Of a stretch of DNA of 64,000 nucleotides, positions 34,836 to 42,876 are shown piece by piece. The notes under the pieces are model-generated. The model did no database searches. It was not told the origin of the DNA and was given only the letters and a program-made list of their open reading frames with translations. This DNA comes from Salibaculum halophilum (GTDB lineage Bacteria > Pseudomonadota > Alphaproteobacteria > Rhodobacterales > Rhodobacteraceae): the NCBI RefSeq assembly GCF_002094885.1, contig NZ_MSIT01000010.1:1-64000 (forward strand), in the 5' to 3' direction. The position numbers and the translations under genes were made by a program. Each line of letters begins with the position of its first letter. Positions within the stretch are counted from its first letter, which is position 1.

Positions 34836-36143
34836 CTACTTGACGACGCGCAGCTGCTGGCGCGGCGGGGCCTTGCCCAGACGCAGCGCCTCGTAGGGAT
34901 CGTCGGGGTCGAGCATCATGTCGACCACCTGGCGCAACAGTTGCCGCCGCCCGCGCGCCGAATAGAACCCGCCGGGCACCTGGCTGGTTTCCAGAAGAAA
35001 CCGCCGGAAATCCTTGTAGGCGGCCAGGTCGGGCCGGCCGGGACGTGCGAAGAACTCCTCCAGCGGCTGGTCCGAGACCAAACCCGGTTTGGCATAGACG
35101 GCGTCTCCGAAGACCTTGAGCGGGATGCCGCGGTGCAACACCTGCTGGGCGGCGGTGGAATTGACCGTCACCGCGGTGCGCGCGTGGTCGAGAAGCTGTG
35201 CCAGCTTGCCGCCGCGCACGTAGTGGATGCGGTCGTCAACGCCATGCGCGGTGGCCCTCGCGCGGATGATCCGCTTGAGCGGGGACTGGTCGTTTTCCAG
35301 CGGATGCGCCTTGAAGACGAGATGGTGATGGCGCGGCGCGCCCCGCGCAAATCCGGCGATCACCGTCTCGAGGAAGTCCGCCATGCTGGCGAAGGACGAA
35401 TGCTGCTGGAAACTGGAATCGTGCTCCAGTTGCAGCAGGGCCAGGTGATAGGGATATCCGCCGTGCTTGATCCGCAGGGTCGCCGCGATCCGGTCCAGCG
35501 CGAAGACGGGCATCAGCAGCAGGCGGCGGGTATAGAGCAGCGTCTCGGTCAAAAGGGGCAGGTCGCGGTGCGGGCGAAAATTGCGGTAGGCGCGATTTCG
35601 GAACAGCACGAACCAGTGGTAGAGTGCCCCGTAAAAGACATGTTGGCGCATGTCGCCCCATTGCGCCGGCGCCTCGGGCAGGTCCATTTCGTTGCGGGCG
35701 AGGGCGGCGCGCATGTCCGCTATCGACAGGTCCATCAGGCGTGAATGGCCGTTGGCGCCGCCGCGTTCGTAGGTCACCCAGTAGGGGCGCATGTAGCCTT
35801 CCTCGAAGACATGCACCATCAGGCCAAGGCTGCGCGCGGCGGCGATGGCCCGGGCGTGGACGGGCCGGGTGTCGCCGTAGAGCACGATGTCGGTCACGCC
35901 CTTCTCTGCCACGAGGGCGCGGAACCGGTCGGGCCAGTCGGCGACCGGGGCGGTGTAGGGGATGTAGCTGCCGCTGTCGAACCAGAAGGCCCGGTCGCCC
36001 GCGTTGAAACCCACCCGCCAGACGCCGGCGCCGGCCCGGGTCAGCATGCGGCCGAGGCGGTCGAAGAAGGGTCCGTGCGGGCCTTGCAGGAACAGGAATG
36101 TCTTGCGGGACGGATCGGTCACGATGCGGGCTTGCCTTGTCAT
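34836..36143 (-). CDS. kpsS: Capsule polysaccharide beta-Kdo transferase KpsS
   Basis: It adds the first beta-Kdo to lyso-phosphatidylglycerol at the start of capsule linker assembly. The 435-residue product starts with FLFLQGPHGPFFDRLGRML and contains VFEEGYMRPYWVTYERGGANG, HHLVFKAHPLEND and VNSTAAQQVLHRGIPLKVFGDAVYAKPGL, the set typical of KpsS (also called LipB or RkpJ-like). It is the first gene of a minus-strand capsule cassette kpsS / export lipoprotein / kpsC. No ABC transporter pair (kpsM, kpsT) is in the window. It is divergent from ribE, with 144 bases between start codons. Confidence 0.92.
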   Translation of the reverse strand: MTRQARIVTDPSRKTFLFLQGPHGPFFDRLGRMLTRAGAGVWRVGFNAGDRAFWFDSGSYIPYTAPVADWPDRFRALVAEKGVTDIVLYGDTRPVHARAIAAARSLGLMVHVFEEGYMRPYWVTYERGGANGHSRLMDLSIADMRAALARNEMDLPEAPAQWGDMRQHVFYGALYHWFVLFRNRAYRNFRPHRDLPLLTETLLYTRRLLLMPVFALDRIAATLRIKHGGYPYHLALLQLEHDSSFQQHSSFASMADFLETVIAGFARGAPRHHHLVFKAHPLENDQSPLKRIIRARATAHGVDDRIHYVRGGKLAQLLDHARTAVTVNSTAAQQVLHRGIPLKVFGDAVYAKPGLVSDQPLEEFFARPGRPDLAAYKDFRRFLLETSQVPGGFYSARGRRQLLRQVVDMMLDPDDPYEALRLGKAPPRQQLRVVK

Positions 36144-36287
36144 ACTTGCCTGTCCGTGTCCTAACCGGCCGCTGCGGCTGCAATATGACCCCTTCGTGCC
36201 GCGGTTGCGGCAGCCGGGGCCGAGGACGGGGATTGCCCCGCCCCGCCGTTGAGTCTAGCCAAGGCGGGTCGGAAAGGGAATGCAGTC

Positions 36288-36887
36288 ATGTTCACGGGCA
36301 TCGTCACGGATATCGGGGAAATACTCCAGGTGGACCAGCGCGGCGACCTGCGCGCGCGTATCGCCACGGGGTATGATATCGCGGGCCTCGACATCGGGGC
36401 CTCGATCGCCTGCGACGGGGTCTGCCTGACGGTCGTGGCCAAGGGCGGCGCGCCGCGCGCCTGGTTCGACGTGGACATTTCCGCCGAAACCGTCGGCGCC
36501 ACCAACATCGGCGGCGGCTGGGCACCCGGCAAGCGGCTGAACCTCGAACGCGCGCTGAAAGTCGGGGACGAGCTGGGCGGGCATATCGTCTCGGGCCACG
36601 TGGACGGTGTGGCCGAAGTCGTGGAGATGCGCGACGAGGGGGACAGCACCCGCATCACCCTGCGCGCGCCCGATGATCTGGCAAAGTTCATCGCGCCCAA
36701 GGGGTCGGTGGCGCTCAACGGCACCTCGCTGACCGTGAACGCGGTCGAGGGCGCGGATTTCGGGATCAATTTCATCCCCCACACCAAGGCGGTGACGACC
36801 TGGGGCGATGTCGCGGTGGGCGATGCCGTCAACCTCGAGGTCGACACCATGGCCCGCTACGTCGCCCGCCTGCGCGAGGTGGGCTGA
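36288..36887 (+). CDS. ribE: Riboflavin synthase, alpha chain
   Basis: It dismutates two 6,7-dimethyl-8-ribityllumazines to riboflavin. The 199-residue product has the two lumazine-binding repeats (MFTGIVTDIGEI, GASIACDGVCLTVV, DISAETVGATNIG... and LGGHIVSGHVDGVAEV, GSVALNGTSLTVNAVEG). Start is ATG at 36288 after a ggaaaggg site. In many relatives it directly follows ribD; here a capsule cassette lies between them. I looked for an FMN riboswitch in its leader and did not see the conserved elements. A 24-bp palindrome begins two bases after its stop. Confidence 0.96.
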   Translation: MFTGIVTDIGEILQVDQRGDLRARIATGYDIAGLDIGASIACDGVCLTVVAKGGAPRAWFDVDISAETVGATNIGGGWAPGKRLNLERALKVGDELGGHIVSGHVDGVAEVVEMRDEGDSTRITLRAPDDLAKFIAPKGSVALNGTSLTVNAVEGADFGINFIPHTKAVTTWGDVAVGDAVNLEVDTMARYVARLREVG

Positions 36888-36888
36888 G

Positions 36889-36912
36889 CCGCGCTCGGTC
36901 GACCGAGCGCGG
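36889..36912. terminator. 24-bp perfect palindrome after ribE (unit 1)
   Basis: This is a self-complementary 24-mer with arms CCGCGCTCGG centred on TCGA (SalI core GTCGAC). It begins two bases after the ribE stop. There is no T-tract. It shares a 22-bp palindromic core with 37015-37038 and is probably a bidirectional terminator-like element between convergent genes. Confidence 0.6.
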
Positions 36913-37014
36913 GGCGCGCCGGGGTGCCGCGCGGCGCAACACCCGCCGGTTACGCGCCCGGAACGACCCGCGGCCCGCTCCGATGCCCGCCTGTGTGCAA
37001 CGGGTGAGCGGGGT

Positions 37015-37038
37015 GCGCGCTCGGTCGACCGAGCGCGC
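37015..37038. terminator. 24-bp perfect palindrome before the LysR stop (unit 2)
   Basis: This is a second perfect palindrome, arms GCGCGCTCGG centred on TCGA, with the same 22-bp core as 36889-36912. It lies 9 bases past the LysR gene's stop on that gene's strand. A 102-base spacer with no recognisable gene separates the two units. Confidence 0.6.
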
Positions 37039-37047
37039 CGCCGAGGC

Positions 37048-37935
37048 TCACGCCTCGGCCTCCTGCCTCAGCCAGGTCACGAAGGCCTCGAGCCGCAAAT
37101 CCTGACGGGCCTGTGCGGGTTGGGCCAGGTGGATGCCCTGGGGCCGTTCGACCGTGAGCGGGTGCAGGCGCACCAGCCGGCCGCGGGCCTCGTCCATGGC
37201 CGTCATGCGCGTGTCGAAGACGGCCATCGCGTGGCCCGAGAGAACCGCGTCGAAGACCAGCGCCCGGTTGTCCAGCACTGTCGGCACCGGTGTCTGCTCC
37301 GGGGCCAGACCGGCCCGGTCGAACCAGTCCTGCCAGTCGCCCGGCCAACTGGCGGTGCTGGCCAGCGGCAGCGCGGCAATGTCGGAGACGGACAGCGGCA
37401 GGCGCATCCCCTCGACCAGGTCCGGCGCGGCGACGGGGCCGACGCAATCGCGATAGATCAGCCGGCTGCTAAGGCCCGGCCAGGCGCCGGTCCCGTAGCG
37501 CAGCGCCGCGTCGAAATCCTCTTTTTCCAGATCGACCATGTCGAAGGACAGCACCGCTTCGATCTCGATATCGGGGTGGGCATCGCCGAACCCTGCAAGC
37601 CGCGGGAGCAGCCAGCGATTCCCGAAGAAGGGCGCGACCGACAGCCGGAGCCGCCCGGCCATGGCCCCGGTGCGCAGATCGCCCAGGGCCGCGGTGATCT
37701 GTTCGAAACCACGGGTCAGTTCGGCGGCAAGCGGGCGGGCGTCCTCCAGCAGGCTCACATGGCGCGTGCCGCGCCGGAACAGGGCCCGGCCCAAGTCCGC
37801 CTCGAGGCCCTTGATGCGGTGGCTGACCGCGGCCTGCGTGACGCAAAGCTCTTCGGCGGCGGCCTTGAAACTACCCAGACGAGCGGCCGCCTCGAAGGCG
37901 CGCAACTGGTTGAGATTGGGCAGGCGCGGCGACAT
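37048..37935 (-). CDS. LysR-family transcriptional regulator, GcvA-like
   Basis: This 295-residue protein has an N-terminal winged helix-turn-helix (LRAFEAAARLGSFKAAAEELCVTQAAVSHRIKGLEADLGRALFRRGTRHVSL) and a periplasmic-binding-protein-like effector domain. The LNQLRAFEAAARLGSF opening and the DLEKEDFDAALRYGTGAWPGL stretch are typical of GcvA-like members. The ATG at 37935 is preferred over the in-frame upstream start at 37974. It is divergent from a small ORF plus methyltransferase, so by LysR habit it probably regulates them. The ligand is unknown. Confidence 0.88.
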   Translation of the reverse strand: MSPRLPNLNQLRAFEAAARLGSFKAAAEELCVTQAAVSHRIKGLEADLGRALFRRGTRHVSLLEDARPLAAELTRGFEQITAALGDLRTGAMAGRLRLSVAPFFGNRWLLPRLAGFGDAHPDIEIEAVLSFDMVDLEKEDFDAALRYGTGAWPGLSSRLIYRDCVGPVAAPDLVEGMRLPLSVSDIAALPLASTASWPGDWQDWFDRAGLAPEQTPVPTVLDNRALVFDAVLSGHAMAVFDTRMTAMDEARGRLVRLHPLTVERPQGIHLAQPAQARQDLRLEAFVTWLRQEAEA

Positions 37936-38059
37936 GGCGAACGGATGAACTGAGCTAATGCATCGTGCGAGCAATGCTCGTTTGTCGTCAAGCCTCCGCC
38001 GGGCCTAGTCTGTCGGCATCCTTGGGCGCCCATGGACCTGCAGACCAAGGAGGACAGAC
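37936..38059. promoter_or_regulatory. Divergent LysR / small-ORF control region
   Basis: This 124-base gap contains an inverted repeat CGAGCA-a-TGCTCG (37968-37980) and, at its right end, a strong aaggagga Shine-Dalgarno (about 38047-38054) for the 48-codon ORF. The inverted repeat is a plausible LysR-type operator, although it is shorter than a standard T-N11-A site. Confidence 0.4.
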
Positions 38060-38206
38060 ATGAAACCGACCGACCGCACGCCTGCGAATTCCCTCGAAGC
38101 CACACGCCTCTGGGGCCGTTACCCCGCGCTGCGCCACCTCTCGAAAGGGTCGGGCGATGGCCGCCGCCACCGGGCGTCCACCCGGGCGACGGGGGGCCGC
38201 AAATGA
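38060..38206 (+). CDS. Small basic 48-residue protein coupled to a methyltransferase
   Basis: ATG at 38060 follows an excellent aaggagga site by 5 bases. The frame runs MKPTDRTPANSLEATRLWGRY, then a very basic tail ending STRATGGRK, and stops with TGA overlapping the methyltransferase ATG as ATGA (38203-38206). I recognise no family. It may be a genuine small protein or a leader ORF setting translation of the methyltransferase by coupling. No signal peptide or membrane segment is visible. Strong initiation signals plus exact overlap argue against chance. Confidence 0.55.
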   Translation: MKPTDRTPANSLEATRLWGRYPALRHLSKGSGDGRRHRASTRATGGRK

Positions 38207-38982
38207 CCGAACACGCCCTCTATTACACCGACACGCTGCTGGAAAAACTGCAACTGCGCTGGGGCGACGGCCTGTTGTCGCCCGGCGGCGCCCCGGAACT
38301 GGCCCGCATGCTGGGCGATGTCAGCGCCCGGGGCCGCGCCGTGCTCGATCTGGGCTGCGGGCTGGGCGGCTATGATGCGCTACTTGTGCGCGACCACGGC
38401 GCGGCGCATGTCACCGGCGTGGATATCGACGGTGCCTCGATCGAGGCCGCCCGCGCGCGGGCCCGGGCCGAAGGCCTGCAGGAGGCGATGACCTTTCACC
38501 ACGTCACCCCCGGGCCGCTGCCCGTCGCGGCGGAGAGCTTCGACGTGGTGTTTTCCAAGGACACCATCGTCGATCTGCCCGACAAACCCGCGGCCCTTCA
38601 GGAGATGTTCCGCGTCCTGCGCCCGGGTGGCGCGCTGGTGCTGGCCGACTGGTTCCGCGCCGACGCCCCGATGACACCCGAGATGCGCGCCTGGACCAGC
38701 GACGGCGACGAGACCTACGAGATGGCCACCCTCGACGAGACGGCCGCCGCCCTGTGCGCGGCCGGGTTCACCGGTATCGAGACCGAGGACCGCAACGCCT
38801 GGTTCGCCGCCTATGCAAACGACGAATATGAACGGCTGAAAGGGCCGCTGTTCGAGACTTTCGTCGCGCGATTTGGCCGCGCGGACGCCGAACGGTCTGT
38901 CGAGAACGCCCGCATTCGCGCGCTGCTGGCCGCGCAGGGGCAACTGCGCCCGGGTCATCTGCGGGCCCGTCGCCCGGCCTGA
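38203..38982 (+). CDS. SAM-dependent methyltransferase (class I)
   Basis: This 259-residue Rossmann-type methyltransferase has motif I VLDLGCGLGG (about 47-56), the post-I acidic end VTGVDIDG, motif II FDVVFSKDTIVDLPDK and motif III LRPGGALVLADW. The N-terminal ...WGDGLLSPGGA resembles the start of sarcosine/dimethylglycine or phosphoethanolamine N-methyltransferases, so a small amine or lipid headgroup is a reasonable guess. The ATG at 38203 overlaps the small ORF stop; a longer frame from 38032 is rejected because it runs out of family similarity. Likely regulated by the divergent LysR. Confidence 0.8.
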   Translation: MTEHALYYTDTLLEKLQLRWGDGLLSPGGAPELARMLGDVSARGRAVLDLGCGLGGYDALLVRDHGAAHVTGVDIDGASIEAARARARAEGLQEAMTFHHVTPGPLPVAAESFDVVFSKDTIVDLPDKPAALQEMFRVLRPGGALVLADWFRADAPMTPEMRAWTSDGDETYEMATLDETAAALCAAGFTGIETEDRNAWFAAYANDEYERLKGPLFETFVARFGRADAERSVENARIRALLAAQGQLRPGHLRARRPA

Positions 38983-38997
38983 CTGGCGGACCCCGCC

Positions 38998-40867
38998 TCA
39001 GGTGCCGGCGTCGCGCAGCGGCAGGCTGCCGGGTGCGGCGCCGGGGCCCGTCCGGGCGCGGGCCTCCAGCATCATGGCGCCGCGGTGGTGCCCGGTCTCG
39101 ACCAGCGCCGCGCTGGCAGTGGCAAGGTCCCGCCGGGCGGCGTCCTCTTGCGCGCGGTCGCCGGCGATGCCCCCCTGCTGCAGGCGGGCCAGGGCCAGGT
39201 GACCCTGCGCGACCAGCATGTCCACCCGCGAGCCCGCCGATCCGAAGCGGGTCACGGCGCGCCCGAGGGCTGCCATGGCCTCGGTCAGCCGCGCCTCCGC
39301 GTGATCGGGCACCAGGCTGGCCAGGGCGGACAGGCCCTGCCCCCGTTCAAGGGCCGCGCAGCCAAGATAGTACGTGGCCTCTGCCGCTTCGAAGACCGCC
39401 TCGGCCCGGTCGAGATCGGCTAGCGCCGCCTCGGTCCGCGCCGTCTTGCCGGTCAGCGCGCCGAAGGCACGGTTGGCCATCGCGCGGTTGAGCACGGTTA
39501 TGGCCCATTCATGGGGATCGGCCGCGCGGGTGCGCACGCAAAGGGCCTCGTCGAGGATCGACAAGGCCGTTTCGAGATGCGCCACCTCGCCCGTCGCCTC
39601 GGCCAGGTGTCGCAGGGCACCGGCCAGGTTCATCTGGGTGCGCGCCCACTCGCCCGGGCCGGCCTCGCGGGTGCGCACGCGCAACGTCTCGCGGTAGGCG
39701 GCGATGGCCCGGTCCAGCCGGTCGTTGCCCGCTTCGCGCAGCGCCAGCGCCACGGTGGAATTGGCCAGGTTCATCTGCGCCCTGGCCCAGAGGTCCGGCA
39801 GGCGGGTGCGATCCCAGTGAAACAGGGCCTCCTCGAAACTGGCGGTGGCCATGAGCAGGTGGCGCGGGCCGGCCGCGCGTTCGCCCAACGTGTGGTGCAC
39901 CACCCCGGCGAGGTTGAGCGCCGCGCCGCGCTCTTCGGCGGTGGCGGCGTGGTCGCGCAGGTGCTCGGCCAGCGCGCCCGCGATCTCCAGCTCCAGCGGC
40001 AGGCCGCGGTCACGGCCGGCGGCGAAACGGGCGATGGCCAGTTCGCGAATGGTGTCGAAATCGGGGGGGCGCGCCGGCCTCCAGCCCGGCCAGCGCCAGA
40101 TGACGCCGGGCCGCCGCGCCCGCGTCGCGCCGCAGCCTGTCCTGGTCCAGCGCGTCGTCGAGCAGGGCGCGCTTGCGCGCCACGTGCGCCGTTTCGAGCC
40201 GGTCGAGCTCGGCGTCGAGCCGCTCGGTGGCGGTCTTGTGCGCGCCCCGGGCCGAGGCCGCGGCCACATCTCGCAGCACAGCGTCGGGGCCGTCTCCGCG
40301 GGCCTGGACTGCCACCGCGATCTCCACCGCGCCTTCCAGTTCGCGCAGGGCCGTGTCGGCATCGGACACCTCGCCAGCGATGCGCGCGGCCAGCGCGATC
40401 AGCGCGGCCTCGTCGATCCCGCTGCGGCGGGCGTCGCGGCCGCCGGGGCCGCGGCTGACGGCCTGGCGCAGCAGGTCCTCCATGCGGGCGATACGGCCGT
40501 CCTGCACCTGCTGCGCGTCCAGGATGCGGTCGGTCTGGGACAGGACCCCCGACCACAGCGCCGGCGAAATCAGCGTGGCAAAGGCGGGGTCGGCGGCCAA
40601 CGTCGCATAGGTGCGGTGGCTGAGGTTCCACAGAACCTCGCGCGCCAGCGCCCCGTCGGTCCCGCGCGCCTGTGCCGGGCCGTAGACCTGGGGCATCTCG
40701 CGCTCGGCCTGGCGCAGCGTCAGATCGGCCATGGCCGCGGCGTCGAACCGCCGGCTCACGAAGTCCGCCGGGTCCAGCCGGATCCGCGGCAGCACATCGT
40801 CGAAGCTTTGCAGGACGCTGGCACGCAGGCCCGCGTCGGCGACGCCCTCGAGCCCGGCCCAGCGTTC
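38998..40867 (-). pseudogene. TPR-repeat protein gene broken by a frameshift, perhaps also by an in-frame stop
   Basis: Two overlapping frames encode the parts of one protein. The upstream part (from about 40867 to 40070) is helical and includes VLPRIRLDPADFVSRRFDAAAMADLTLRQAERE. The downstream part carries TPR-like repeats with the pattern EWARTQMNLAGALRHLAE and EALCVRTRAADPHEWAITVLNRAMANRAFG. They would join in frame if the C7 run (G7 on the plus strand, 40063-40069) were C6. There is no good start codon after the TGA at 40868-40870; coding-like residues begin right behind that stop and continue the frame of the small ORF at 40868-41089. This suggests a single decayed gene of about 700 codons. 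Sequencing error in the homopolymer is possible. Confidence 0.6.
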
Positions 40868-41089
40868 TCAGTCCTTTTCCAGCTGGCGGCGCATGCGGGC
40901 CATGACGATCTCGATGTCGCGGCGGCTCTGGGCGGTGACCGACCCCATCAATTCGCTCAACCCGAAGGAGGCCTGGATCGCCCCGCTGGGCAGCACCCCG
41001 CCGGCCACCACGGCAGCCGAAGTGATCGCCCCGCCCAGCACGATATTGGCGAGGCCCGTCAGGGAGTCCGTGTTCAGGAACTTGCGCAT
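40868..41089 (-). CDS. 73-residue protein with one membrane segment; probable N-terminus of the broken TPR protein
   Basis: MRKFLNTDSLTGLANIVLGGAI opens the ORF; a hydrophobic stretch (about 14-40) is followed by an amphipathic basic helix ending MARMRRQLEKD. It is preceded by a moderate gggtgag site and lies 74 bases after the next upstream gene. Removing its TGA would fuse it in frame to the next coding sequence (ERWAGLEGVADAGLR...), and TGG to TGA is a one-base change, so it may be the membrane anchor of the damaged gene rather than a separate protein. No family is recognised. Confidence 0.5.
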   Translation of the reverse strand: MRKFLNTDSLTGLANIVLGGAITSAAVVAGGVLPSGAIQASFGLSELMGSVTAQSRRDIEIVMARMRRQLEKD

Positions 41090-41163
41090 CTCACCCGCCC
41101 GCCTGTCCGCACCCGGTCAGCCTGCCCGAGGCCGCGGCGCCGGCGCAAGCCCCCCGGCTCGGC

Positions 41164-41352
41164 TCACTTGGCCAGGGCGCGCGCACCCCGGGCCGCGGTA
41201 GTGATTTCCTCGGCGATTTCCTCGGCCTCCTCGGGCGAGAAATCCATCGGGATTTCCAAGCCGTCGGAGACCACGAACAGCCGCACCATGCCCGCGTCGG
41301 TGGGTCCGATCTGGAGGTTGGCCTCGATGTCGCGTTCGGTGTTGATGCCCAT
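41164..41352 (-). CDS. Small conserved acidic protein (DUF6324-like)
   Basis: This is a 62-residue acidic protein, MGINTERDIEANLQIGPTD at its start and DFSPEEAEEIAEEITTAARG near its end. I associate this pattern with a small uncharacterised family of Rhodobacterales (DUF6324), from memory and without a search. Start is ATG at 41352 after a perfect aaggagg site; the longer frame to 41538 is rejected. No catalytic motif is visible. It is the first gene of a minus-strand run with the 73-residue ORF and the broken TPR gene. Confidence 0.65.
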   Translation of the reverse strand: MGINTERDIEANLQIGPTDAGMVRLFVVSDGLEIPMDFSPEEAEEIAEEITTAARGARALAK

Positions 41353-41532
41353 GGGTGTCGCGCCTCCTTGCTGGGCGGCACCTACCCGCAGGCCCCCTTT
41401 TTGGCAAGAGGGGGGCCGGGGCGAGCGGTGCCGGACACGGGGTGCTGTGCACGGGTGGCGCGGAACGGCAGCTGTGCGAAACTTGGCCGGGAAAGGGGCC
41501 AGTGCAGCGGTGCCCGGCCGCCGAAAACCCCC

Positions 41533-41561
41533 TTGCATTTGCCGGGTCGCGGGGCTAGTCC
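41533..41561 (+). promoter_or_regulatory. Predicted promoter of tRNA-His
   Basis: TTGCAT (41533-41538), a 17-base spacer and TAGTCC (41556-41561) lie just before the tRNA, predicting initiation near 41568. It is a GC-rich -10 with a weak match, as is common for alphaproteobacterial stable RNA genes. Confidence 0.4.
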
Positions 41562-41571
41562 CGGCGTCAGT

Positions 41572-41648
41572 GCCGCCTTAGCTCAGTAGGTTAGAGCGCT
41601 AGATTGTGGATCTAGAGGTCCCCCGTTCGAGCCGGGGAGGCGGTACCA
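41572..41648 (+). tRNA. tRNA-His (anticodon GTG)
   Basis: All four arms fold: acceptor GCCGCCT with AGGCGGT (one G-U pair at position 1-72), a normal D arm, anticodon arm CTAGA-ttGTGga-TCTAG, and T arm CCCCG-ttcgagc-CGGGG. CCA is encoded. The discriminator is A73 and the base before position 1 is T, so the G-1 that usually marks tRNA-His is missing, as is known for alphaproteobacteria. Confidence 0.96.
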
Positions 41649-41716
41649 TCTCACCTCTTTTCCGCCCCTTGCCCCACCTGTCGTGACACGGGCGGCCCGA
41701 GGCCTTCGAGGACCCG

Positions 41717-42763
41717 ATGACCGAGACCCGCCTCACCTTCGCGATCCAGCCTGACCCGCCCGCGCGGCTGGACAAAGCGCTGGCGCGCGACGTGCCCCAT
41801 GAGGCCGCGCTCAGCCGATCGCGCTTGGCGCGGCTGCTCGAGAACGGCGCGGTGGCGGTCAACGGCGCGGTTGTCACCAGCGGCAAGGGCCGCGTCGCGG
41901 CGGGCGACCGGGTGACGCTGACCCTGGCGGCGGCAAGCGAAAGCCACATGAGCGGCGAACCGATCCCGCTGGACATCGTCCACGAGGATGCGGACCTGAT
42001 CGTCGTGAACAAGCCCGCGGGCATGGTCGTCCATCCCGCCCCCGGAACGCCCAGCGGCACCCTCGTCAACGCCCTGATCCATCACTGCGGCGACAGCCTT
42101 TCAGGCGTCGGCGGCGAACGGCGGCCCGGCATCGTCCACCGCATCGACAAGGACACCTCGGGCCTTCTGGTCGCGGCCAAGTCCGACCGTGCCCACCACG
42201 GGCTGGCGGCCCAGTTCGAGGCGCATGACGTCGACCGCCACTATCGCGCCATCTGCCACGGGGTGCCCGATGCCGGCGACCCGCGCCTGCGCGGGATACG
42301 CGGCGCCAGCTTCGAGGCCGGCGGGGTCCTGCGCATCCAGGCCGCGCTGGCTCGCCACCCCCACGACCGGCAGAAACAGGCCGTGGTGCGCACGGGCGGG
42401 CGGCGCGCGGTGACCCGGGCGAGGGTCATCTCGCCGCTGGGCCAGCCGCTGGCGGCGGCGCTGCTGGAGTGCTGGCTGGAAACCGGGCGGACGCACCAGA
42501 TCCGCGTGCACCTGGCCCATGTCGGCCATGCCCTGATCGGCGATCCGGTCTACGGAGGGCGGCGCCGGTTGCCGATCTCGGCGGCGGGCGACGCGGGCGC
42601 CGCCGCAGCGCACGCCTTCCCCCGCCAGGCCCTGCACGCGGCCACGCTGGGCTTCGTCCATCCGGTCACCGGCGACCGGCTGCGTTTTGCCGCGCCGCTG
42701 CCGCCGGACATGGTCGGTCTTCTGGCCGCGCTTGCGCCCGGCGCAGGGGCCGACACCCCCTAG
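41717..42763 (+). CDS. rluD: RluD-type 23S rRNA pseudouridine synthase
   Basis: This 348-residue enzyme of the RluA/RluD family makes pseudouridines in 23S rRNA (helix 69 for RluD). It has an N-terminal S4 domain (ARLDKALARDVPHEAALSRSRLARLLENGAVAVNG) and a catalytic domain with Asp144 in HRIDKDTSGLL, followed by GRTHQIRVHLAHVGHALIGDPVYG. In the RluA family several members share these motifs; the S4 domain favours RluD or RluC. It lies 68 bases after tRNA-His and precedes rpoH by 178 bases. Confidence 0.88.
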   Translation: MTETRLTFAIQPDPPARLDKALARDVPHEAALSRSRLARLLENGAVAVNGAVVTSGKGRVAAGDRVTLTLAAASESHMSGEPIPLDIVHEDADLIVVNKPAGMVVHPAPGTPSGTLVNALIHHCGDSLSGVGGERRPGIVHRIDKDTSGLLVAAKSDRAHHGLAAQFEAHDVDRHYRAICHGVPDAGDPRLRGIRGASFEAGGVLRIQAALARHPHDRQKQAVVRTGGRRAVTRARVISPLGQPLAAALLECWLETGRTHQIRVHLAHVGHALIGDPVYGGRRRLPISAAGDAGAAAAHAFPRQALHAATLGFVHPVTGDRLRFAAPLPPDMVGLLAALAPGAGADTP

Positions 42764-42876
42764 GATTTTTCGCGAATGCGCGGCGAAACACGGTCTCATG
42801 TGCGTGAAAGCAGTGAAATACGCGCCGTTTTCGGCTGCGTCCCGGCGTCGAAGGGTCTAGACCTGCCGACATCAGC

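Noticed and set aside
36144-36287. FMN riboswitch in front of ribE.
   Set aside because: The conserved RFN segments are not visible; the leader is short and shared with divergent kpsS.
40868-40870. TGA as a selenocysteine codon in the TPR gene.
   Set aside because: No SECIS-like hairpin is evident directly after the TGA, the protein family is not redox-active, and a separate frameshift follows. A nonsense change is simpler.
41391-41417. Stem-loop between the small protein and tRNA-His (GGCCCCC / GGGGGCC) as a terminator.
   Set aside because: It lies upstream of both flanking genes (41352 minus, 41572 plus), so it has no transcript to end; it may only be leader structure.
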